64,000 nt of DNA from Candidatus Ozemibacter sibiricus (GTDB lineage Bacteria > Muiribacteriota > Ozemobacteria > Ozemobacterales > Ozemobacteraceae): contig QOQW01000001.1 in assembly GCA_003327425.1 (NCBI GenBank), positions 124,001 to 188,000 of the forward strand. The letters are read 5' to 3'. Every line of letters begins with the position of its first letter. The stretch's first letter is position 1. A model generated the notes under the pieces. That model searched no databases, was not told the origin of the DNA, and saw only the letters and a program-made list of their open reading frames with translations. The translations under genes were made by a program, and so were the position numbers. This document shows, in pieces, positions 58,348 through 64,000 of this stretch.

Positions 58348-58731
58348 TTACTTGCCGCCCTTGCCGCCCACCTTGCGAAAATGACCCTTCACGTGGACGC
58401 CGTCCTTGGTGTAGTGGCCCTTCACGAAGGTCTTGTCTTTTTTCCCGGTGAGGGCTTTCTTCACGGCGACACCAGCGTCCATGACCTTGTTCTGAATGGC
58501 ATCGCCCGCCTTGACGGCGGCCTTCTTGCCGGCCTGGAAGCCCTTCTTGAAGGAATCCTTGATGTGCTGGAAGAAACCGCAGCCACCCTGGCCCTGCTGC
58601 CCGGCTTGCCCGGCCTGTCCAGCCTGTCCAGCCTGACCCGACTGGCCGCTCTGACCGGGGTTGCCGGCGAACGCCGCCGGGGCGATCAACAAGGAACCCA
58701 TCAGGATTGAGGTGATGATCTCTTTGCGCAT
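58348..58731 (-). CDS. Small secreted protein with Gly-Gln repeats
   Basis: 127 aa. Signal peptide 1-22 (cut after AAFAG). Residues 24-50 are a low-complexity tract of GQSGQAG units. A basic helix follows (FKKGFQAGKKAAVKAGDAI), and the C-terminus has two HVKGH/VKGHY motifs like those in bacterial proteins with Y-x-R/KGH repeats. A very basic product, perhaps bound to the envelope or to nucleic acid. AGGAGG precedes the ATG. Function unknown. Confidence 0.6.
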   Translation of the reverse strand: MRKEIITSILMGSLLIAPAAFAGNPGQSGQSGQAGQAGQAGQAGQQGQGGCGFFQHIKDSFKKGFQAGKKAAVKAGDAIQNKVMDAGVAVKKALTGKKDKTFVKGHYTKDGVHVKGHFRKVGGKGGK

Positions 58732-58933
58732 GGGGAAACCCTCCTATCTTCTTATGGCCTTCTAGCGTTTCGGTTGCTCGAACATGGTTGGTCTGCCAAT
58801 AAGCAACCCATGTGCCAGCTCCTGCCTCCTGAAAACCTTCGATTCTTCCGATGTTTCAGAATGGAGCCCTCAGCGGTTGGCGAATTTTTGCCAGCCGCCG
58901 TGCCGAAATTCTAACAGCGGGGAAGCAAACTGC

Positions 58934-60511
58934 ATGGATGTCTCAACCACCCTATGGAAAAGCCTTGCGAGCGGGTGGGTCGCCTTCCTCCTGCCTTCCC
59001 TCCTCGTCCTCATCGGGGGGATCATCTTTTTCCGCTGGGTCAGCCGTTCCCTGCAGGCGCGCACCGCGGGCGAAGATTCTCTGTGGTTCAAGCTCCTCGC
59101 GGCCATCCAGATGCCCGGCCATCTCCTCATCGTGACGCTGGCATTTCGGGTGGGGCTGGAATATGCCGATCCGGCGAAGGTCTCCCGGCAATGGGTGCTG
59201 GGGGGCAATCTGCTCCTCAGCTTCGCCGGAGCGCTGGTGGTCGGCGAGATCATGTTCGCCCTGCTCATCGACTACTATCTGCGCCGTCGTCATGAGACGG
59301 AAGTGCCGAGCATTTTCCAGCAACTCCTGAAAGTCATCGTCTACGGGTTGCTAGGCCTGTCTTTCCTCTCGACCACTTACCGGATCGACATCACTCCCCT
59401 GCTGACCACCTCGGCCGTCTTCACCATGGTCATCGGTCTGGCTCTGCAGGATGTGCTGGGCAACCTCTTTTCCGGCATCTCGGTGCATATTTCGCCGCCT
59501 TTCAAGATCGGCGACTGGATCAAGGTCGGCGGGCATTTCGGGCGGGTCACCGAGTCGAACTGGCGGGCCACCACGCTGCGCTCGCCGGAGCGTGACATCA
59601 TCATCCTGCCCAACAACGAGATCGCCAAAAAAGATATCGTCAACATGTCCCAGCGGCCGGGATTGCTCTACAACGATTTCGTCATCGGGATCTCCTATGA
59701 AGCTTCGCCCGATCAAGTGCGCCGAGCCTTGCTGGGAGCCTGCAGTCAGGTCAAGGAGATCTGCCGGAACCCGGCTCCTCGCGTTTTCATGGATGGATTC
59801 CAGGATTTCAGCATCACCTACCACATCCGCTATTGGTTCAAGGATGGCCACAGTCCGAAAAGCGTGCGAGACCAGCTCACTTCGCGCATCTGGTATCGTC
59901 TGAAGCGCGATGGCATCACCATTCCGTTCCCGATCAGGGAGGTGAATATCCACCCTGAGAAAGACAAGAAGGCAGAGCAGATCGATCGACGGCTGGCGCT
60001 GCTGTCGCAGGTCGATTTCCTGCGCGATCTGGAACGGCCCAATCGGGTCTTCCTGGCCGACCGGCTCAAGGAATTCTGGTATGAAGCAGGCGAGACCATC
60101 GTGCAGAAGGGCTCGACCGGCACCGACTTCTTCATCATCGACCGTGGGCGGGTGGCCGTCTTCCTCGACGATGAGGCGACCTCGCCAGTGGCCGAGCTGG
60201 GAAGCGGCCAGTTCTTCGGGGAGATGTCGTTGCTCACGGGCGAGCCTCGGACCGCCACCGTACGCGCGGAGGAAGAAACCCTCCTGCTGGTGCTCGGGCA
60301 GGAGACGATGAGCCATCTCCTCCGCGACAATCCAGAGCTGGCTACTCTCCTGAGCCGGGTACTGGCCGAACGGTCGGCCAGGAACCAGATGGTGCAGGCT
60401 TCCTCCGAGGCGACGTCCCTGTCCATCGATGAGGTCGAGGCGGAGCGTCGAACCTCCCAGGCCAGCAATCTCCTGCTCGATCGGATCCGCCGGTTCTTCC
60501 GATTGATGTGA
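58934..60511 (+). CDS. MscS-type mechanosensitive channel with cyclic-nucleotide-binding domain
   Basis: 525 aa. Three or four N-terminal membrane helices (about 12-32, 50-75, 85-110, 125-145), the MscS pore helix and beta domain (about 145-260: VIGLALQDVLGNLFSGISVHI, FKIGDWIKVGGHFGRV, LPNNEIAKKDIVNMS), an alpha/beta C-terminal domain, then a CAP-ED cyclic-nucleotide domain (about 385-490): GETIVQKGSTGTDFFIIDRG, GQFFGEMSLLTGEPRTATVRA, with the Glu-Arg pair that holds cAMP/cGMP. Such fusions are known in bacterial bCNG channels, which are nucleotide-gated. The start at 58934 matches the first Met before the helices. Confidence 0.92.
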   Translation: MDVSTTLWKSLASGWVAFLLPSLLVLIGGIIFFRWVSRSLQARTAGEDSLWFKLLAAIQMPGHLLIVTLAFRVGLEYADPAKVSRQWVLGGNLLLSFAGALVVGEIMFALLIDYYLRRRHETEVPSIFQQLLKVIVYGLLGLSFLSTTYRIDITPLLTTSAVFTMVIGLALQDVLGNLFSGISVHISPPFKIGDWIKVGGHFGRVTESNWRATTLRSPERDIIILPNNEIAKKDIVNMSQRPGLLYNDFVIGISYEASPDQVRRALLGACSQVKEICRNPAPRVFMDGFQDFSITYHIRYWFKDGHSPKSVRDQLTSRIWYRLKRDGITIPFPIREVNIHPEKDKKAEQIDRRLALLSQVDFLRDLERPNRVFLADRLKEFWYEAGETIVQKGSTGTDFFIIDRGRVAVFLDDEATSPVAELGSGQFFGEMSLLTGEPRTATVRAEEETLLLVLGQETMSHLLRDNPELATLLSRVLAERSARNQMVQASSEATSLSIDEVEAERRTSQASNLLLDRIRRFFRLM

Positions 60512-60529
60512 TCGAGAAGGGAGCGCCCG

Positions 60530-60558
60530 TTGACGGGATCCTGGCCGGTGGGTATAAT
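60530..60558 (+). promoter_or_regulatory. Strong sigma-70-type promoter of the CxxCxxCC gene
   Basis: TTGACG (60530-60535), 17-bp spacer, perfect TATAAT (60553-60558). Leader about 24 nt with GGGGG before ATG 60589. Confidence 0.7.
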
Positions 60559-60588
60559 TTTGCATTCACGCCTGATGCGGGGGTTGGC

Positions 60589-60948
60589 ATGAATCGCATC
60601 TACAAGAAGTTCATCACCTCCTTCAAAATGCAGTTGAAGCGCCGGTACCTCATGCTGCTGAAGAAGGAAACCGTCGCCAGCGGCCTGGCCCGCCGCCGTG
60701 GCGAATGCCTGGGGTGCGGCGAGTGCTGCAAGGCCTCGTTCGACTGCCCCTTCCTCTACCGCCAGGGGGATCGGCTGTTGTGCCGCATCCACGAGACCAA
60801 ACCCGAAGTGTGCAAGACCTACCCGTTCAACGAACAGGATGTCTTCCCCCACACCATCGGAAAGTGCGGATACTACTTCGTCGACAGCGAAGACGAGGAC
60901 GAAGCCTCCCCGCCGACCCCGCCGTCCCAGACCTCTCAAACTCCCTGA
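60589..60948 (+). CDS. YkgJ-type CxxCxxCC metal-binding protein
   Basis: 119 aa. Members of this family hold iron or zinc through a Cys cluster: CLGCGECCKASFDCPFL, then LLCRIHETKPEVCKTYPF, and a last CGYYF. A basic N-terminal helix (NRIYKKFITSFKMQLKRRY) and an acidic, Pro-rich tail flank the domain. ATG 60589 fits the promoter and GGGGG site; the longer frame from 60508 overlaps the MscS gene and the promoter. Role unknown. Confidence 0.8.
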   Translation: MNRIYKKFITSFKMQLKRRYLMLLKKETVASGLARRRGECLGCGECCKASFDCPFLYRQGDRLLCRIHETKPEVCKTYPFNEQDVFPHTIGKCGYYFVDSEDEDEASPPTPPSQTSQTP

Positions 60949-60982
60949 TTCCCGTCTGAAGTCCGAACTGGTCCTTGCCACG

Positions 60983-61007
60983 ACCGCCCTGCCGGGCGGT
61001 TGTTCGC
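60983..61007 (+). terminator. Probable terminator after the CxxCxxCC gene
   Basis: A 7-bp stem ACCGCCC/GGGCGGT with a 4-nt loop is followed by TGTTCGCTT. The T tract is weak. Confidence 0.4.
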
Positions 61008-61121
61008 TTCCTGGCCGAGTTGCGCCGTCATCCCCCTCCGCCTTTTGACCAGCACCGCTGCCGCAGCAAGCAACCGGTCGGGGCGACAAACCCGGCCGGC
61101 GGGTCAGCCGGAAGCGCGTGA

Positions 61122-62537
61122 TCAGGGGATGCGGTGCAGTTTGATCAGGTTGGTATTGCCCTTGACCCCCAGGGGGACGCCGGCCACGATGACGAGCACG
61201 TCGCCTGAACCGGCGATGCCGCGAGCCTTCATGGTCTTTTCGGCCAGGGCGATCATGGCGTCGGTGTCGCGCAGGTCGTCGACCAGGATCGGTTCCACGC
61301 CCCAGACCAGAGCCAGCCGGCGACAGGCCGCTTCGCGCGGGGTGAGCGCCATCAACCGCACGGGCGGATGATACTTCGAGAGGCACTGCGCCGTGTTGCC
61401 GCTGTGGGTGAAGGCGACGACCGCCTTGGCGCCGATGTCGACCGCCGCTTCGCAGGCGGCATGCGCCACGATCGCTTCGATCTCGCGCCCCACCTCGGGC
61501 AGCAGGGAATCGAACGACCGCCGGCTGGCGGTAAGCTTTTCGGCTTCGCGGGCGATGGTGGCCATCGTCTGCACGGCCGCCACCGGATGTCTGCCGGCGG
61601 CGGTCTCGCCGGACAGCATGACGGCATCGGTGCCGTCGAGGATGGCATTGAAGACGTCGGTGGCTTCGGCGCGGGTGGGGCGACTGTTATCGATCATCGA
61701 TTCCAGCATCTGGGTGGCGGTGATGGCCGGGATGCCGCGCGCGGTGCACCGGGCCAGGATGTGCTTCTGCAGGGCCGGCACCTGCTCCAGGGGCAATTCC
61801 ACGCCGAGATCGCCGCGGGCGATCATGACGCCATCGGAAAGGTCGAGGATGGCCTCGAGCTGCTGCAGCGCCTCGGGCATCTCGATCTTGGTGATGACCC
61901 GGATCGGCGCCTCGCCGATCAGGCTGCGCAGTTCGCGCAGGTCGCCGGCGCGCCGCACGAAGGACAGCGCGACGTAGTCGAGGTTCTGCGCCAGGATGAA
62001 CCGCAGATCCTCGCGGTCCTTGGCGGTGATCGTCTCGATCGAGAGCGGGACGCCGGGCATGTTCATGCCTTTCTTGTCCTTGAGCACGCCGCCGTCCTTG
62101 ACGGTGAACTTCACCCAGTTCGGCCCCTTCTCGCAGGCGACCATGCTGATGTTGCCGTCGTCCAGCAACACGGTGTCGCCCACTTTGAGGTCTTTGACCA
62201 GATACGGGTAGCTCGTCCCCACGCCGGTGGGCGAGCCGGGCAGGGTGGGATCCTCGCTCAGGGTGAACTCCTGTCCGGGGGTCAGCGTGACCGGTCCATT
62301 GGGGAAAGTACCTACCCGGATCTTGGGCCCGCACAGGTCGCCGAGCAGGGCGACATGGGCCTGTTCGAGGCGGGCAGCCTCCCGCACCGCGTTGATGACG
62401 GCCGTGTGCCCGGCGTGGGTACCATGGGAGAAATTGAGCCGGAAGACATTGGCGCCGGCCTGGACGAGCTGGCGGATGACCTCGACGGTGGACGAGGCGG
62501 GGCCCAGGGTGGCGACGATCTTGGTGCGCTTCGACAC
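61122..62537 (-). CDS. pyk: Pyruvate kinase
   Basis: 471 aa. Last step of glycolysis. KRTKIVATLGPASS at the start, NFSHGTHAGH, LGDLCGPKIRVG, TKIEMPEALQQLEAIL (catalytic Lys), MIARGDLGVELPLEQVP and TATQMLESMIDNSRPTRAEATDV in neighbouring motifs. The C-terminal domain is present (about 350-471). I choose the GTG at 62537, after AGGAGAGG, because the family starts right before KRTKIV; an upstream GTG at 62567 adds ten residues. Confidence 0.95.
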   Translation of the reverse strand: MSKRTKIVATLGPASSTVEVIRQLVQAGANVFRLNFSHGTHAGHTAVINAVREAARLEQAHVALLGDLCGPKIRVGTFPNGPVTLTPGQEFTLSEDPTLPGSPTGVGTSYPYLVKDLKVGDTVLLDDGNISMVACEKGPNWVKFTVKDGGVLKDKKGMNMPGVPLSIETITAKDREDLRFILAQNLDYVALSFVRRAGDLRELRSLIGEAPIRVITKIEMPEALQQLEAILDLSDGVMIARGDLGVELPLEQVPALQKHILARCTARGIPAITATQMLESMIDNSRPTRAEATDVFNAILDGTDAVMLSGETAAGRHPVAAVQTMATIAREAEKLTASRRSFDSLLPEVGREIEAIVAHAACEAAVDIGAKAVVAFTHSGNTAQCLSKYHPPVRLMALTPREAACRRLALVWGVEPILVDDLRDTDAMIALAEKTMKARGIAGSGDVLVIVAGVPLGVKGNTNLIKLHRIP

Positions 62538-62698
62538 GGATATCCTCTCCTGAACGGGGATTGCCACCTGCCTGCAAGAGTGGCCGGCCCAGGATAGCCG
62601 AACCCACGGGTGTTGGCAATCCCTTCGGGAAAGAAGCGATCCTGCCGATAGCGGGAAGGGGAAAGAAGCTCCCCCGACCCGCCATAAGGAGGCACGCG

Positions 62699-64000
62699 AT
62701 GCATCGCTTGGGACTGGCCCTGCTCGGCCTCATGCTCATCGGAGTCCCGGGCCTCGCTCTGACCCTGGATACCCTGCCCAACTATCAGGATGCCGGCATG
62801 CGTCTGCTGGTGCGTGGCACCCAGAAGCTGCAGGCCGGCGATGTGGTGGGCGCCGCCCAGGACCTCCGCGAAGCCGCCCGCCTGCGGCCCGATATGCCCG
62901 AGGTCTTCCATAACCTGGGGTTCGCCTTCGAGAAATCCGGCGATACGCGCAACGCCATCAAAGCCTATGAGAAGGCTATCGCCCTCAATCCGAACTACGC
63001 CGCCGCCCTGAACAATCTGGGCTTCCTACTGGCGACCCAGGAGATCGATGTGCAGCGGGCCGTCCAGGTCTGCCAGCGGGCGGTGCAGCTCGAGCCCGCC
63101 TCGGTCAGCTTCCGTGATTCGCTGGGGTGGGCCTGCTACAAGGCCGGCCGCCAGGATGAGGCCATCACTCACTTCCGGGCCGCTCTCAAGGCCGATCCCA
63201 CCTTCTTCAAGTCGCATTTCCACTTGGGTTTTGTCGAATTCACGCGGAAGAACTACGCCGAGGCTTCGCGCCATTTCGTGGCCGTGCTCCGGCTCAATCC
63301 CGATTATCTGAAAGCCTATCTGCCCCTGGCGGTCTGCTATGAAAAGACCAATCAGAACGGCAAGGCGCTGTATGTCTATCAGCAGGCCCTGACCAAGGCG
63401 CCGAACGGCTCTCCCATCCGGCGCCACATCGAACGCGAGGTGCGTCGCCTGACCGGGGAGAGCAAATCGTTCTATTTTTCGCAGGTCAAGCAGATCCAGG
63501 CCAGTTCGCGATTGACCGAATTCCTCAAGCGCAAGGGGAAAGTCAGTCCCGGTCTGGAAGGCCCGGCGGCCGTCGAAACGTCCGGCACCTTCACGCCGGT
63601 GGCCAATCTGCCTGATCCCGGCCTGGCCTTCGAGTCGGGGTTGCCCGAGCCGGCCGCCCTGTCGCGGCCGCCCGCCGCCGGGCGCCCCCGGGCTGGCGCC
63701 AATGCCGATCTGGCTGCCCTGTCGCCCGCGTTCGCCACGCCCCTCGAGGCGCCCGCCCGCCCCGTCCTGCGCACCAGTGCCGCGACCAGGTCGTTGTCGG
63801 TCGAGGACGAACGTCGGCTCGAACGGCAGTATTCCCTCGCCAAGTCGTATCTCGATCGCGGCCTGGTCACCGAGGCGGCGGCCGAGCTGAACCGGATCCT
63901 CGCGGTGGCCGGGGATTCCACGGTCGGCCGCCAGGCGCGCCAGTTGTTGCTGAAGGTGCGCAAAGAACTCGACCAGCGGAACCAGGAGGCGGCCCGGACC
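62699..64000 (+). CDS. Exported TPR protein, cut by window end
   Basis: At least 434 codons open to the end of the window. Signal peptide about 1-21 (GLALLGLMLIGVPGLAL). Five TPR units at about residues 35-235 (for example FHNLGFAFEKSGDTRNAIKAY). A Pro/Ala-rich linker follows, and another helical pair near residue 380 (YSLAKSYLDRGLVTEAAAEL). AAGGAGG lies 6 nt before the ATG. The C-terminus is outside the window. Confidence 0.8.
   Translation, partial: MHRLGLALLGLMLIGVPGLALTLDTLPNYQDAGMRLLVRGTQKLQAGDVVGAAQDLREAARLRPDMPEVFHNLGFAFEKSGDTRNAIKAYEKAIALNPNYAAALNNLGFLLATQEIDVQRAVQVCQRAVQLEPASVSFRDSLGWACYKAGRQDEAITHFRAALKADPTFFKSHFHLGFVEFTRKNYAEASRHFVAVLRLNPDYLKAYLPLAVCYEKTNQNGKALYVYQQALTKAPNGSPIRRHIEREVRRLTGESKSFYFSQVKQIQASSRLTEFLKRKGKVSPGLEGPAAVETSGTFTPVANLPDPGLAFESGLPEPAALSRPPAAGRPRAGANADLAALSPAFATPLEAPARPVLRTSAATRSLSVEDERRLERQYSLAKSYLDRGLVTEAAAELNRILAVAGDSTVGRQARQLLLKVRKELDQRNQEAART

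Noticed and set aside
58878-58891. Sigma-54-like TGGCGAATTTTTGC upstream of the MscS gene
   Set aside because: GG and GC are 9 bp apart, one short of the RpoN spacing, so I do not call a promoter.
1-64000. tRNA, rRNA, CRISPR, insertion sequence, prophage, plasmid origin
   Set aside because: Intergenic regions were read on both strands. I found no cloverleaf with a CCA end, no regularly spaced repeats, no transposase or integrase and no origin-like iterons.

Overview
The window is a GC-rich bacterial chromosome segment with about 50 protein genes on both strands, one probable 6S RNA, and no rRNA, tRNA, CRISPR array, insertion sequence or prophage that I could find. Cell-envelope signs (a lipobox lipoprotein, a TPR protein ending in a beta-barrel-like C-terminus, many exported TPR/LysM proteins, type IV pseudopilins) point to a diderm. 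The mix of Flp pilins, very large pseudopilins, many TPR proteins and a bacterial microcompartment (BMC) fits an uncultivated lineage of the Riflebacteria/Ozemobacteria kind. That placement is a guess from style only, since no rRNA or ribosomal protein is present.

Layout. 0.1-8.5 kb (minus strand): an SH3-domain protein, two Flp-type pilins each with its own sigma-54 promoter, then a probable operon of zinc-ribbon protein, CheR-like methyltransferase, Nudix hydrolase, a roughly 858-aa TPR protein and a fibronectin/beta-helix lipoprotein. 8.6-14 kb (plus): an exported protein and a pseudopilin operon (772-aa PilX/GspK-like, small anchor, PilV-like, PilW-like). 14-18.4 kb: three glycosyltransferase-type membrane proteins (STT3-like GT-C, polyprenyl-phosphate GT2, GT87). 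18.5-23.2 kb (minus): a second pseudopilin operon led by a NamZ/DUF1343 enzyme. 23.5-27.1 kb: MEMO/AmmeMemoRadiSam B, a holin-like membrane protein, a TPR/outer-membrane protein and an exported protein. 27.4-34.5 kb (plus): a biotin-carrier-like protein lacking the biotin lysine, AccC, XseA, XseB and the MEP isoprenoid genes ispD, ispE, dxr, ispF. 34.6-43.1 kb: LysM proteins, a SNF2 helicase with a coiled-coil partner, nitroreductase, PilZ-like protein and a glucosaminidase. 43.2-50.9 kb (minus): a BMC operon. 50.9-51.1 kb: 6S RNA. 51.5-64 kb: uvrB, a DppA-type aminopeptidase, a sigma-54 activator, zinc-ribbon/TPR protein, GNAT-like protein, MscS channel with a cyclic-nucleotide domain, a CxxCxxCC protein, pyruvate kinase, and a TPR protein cut by the window end.

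The most interesting part is the BMC operon. From its promoter it reads: degenerate triosephosphate-isomerase-like protein, PduL, BMC-H, BMC-P, PduP-type aldehyde dehydrogenase, PduS, PduT, an RpiB-like isomerase, and DeoB phosphopentomutase. The enzymes suggest breakdown of (deoxy)ribose phosphates from nucleosides: DeoB makes deoxyribose-5-phosphate, an aldolase not in this window would release acetaldehyde, and PduP plus PduL would turn acetaldehyde into acetyl-phosphate. No alcohol dehydrogenase is present, so PduS with the iron-sulfur shell protein PduT is the obvious route to reoxidise NADH.

Two regulatory themes recur. Both Flp pilin genes carry textbook -24/-12 elements. Several genes (GT87 protein, ispE, first BMC gene, NamZ, uvrB) have a -10 box placed 6 or 7 nt before the start codon, which would give leaderless mRNAs.
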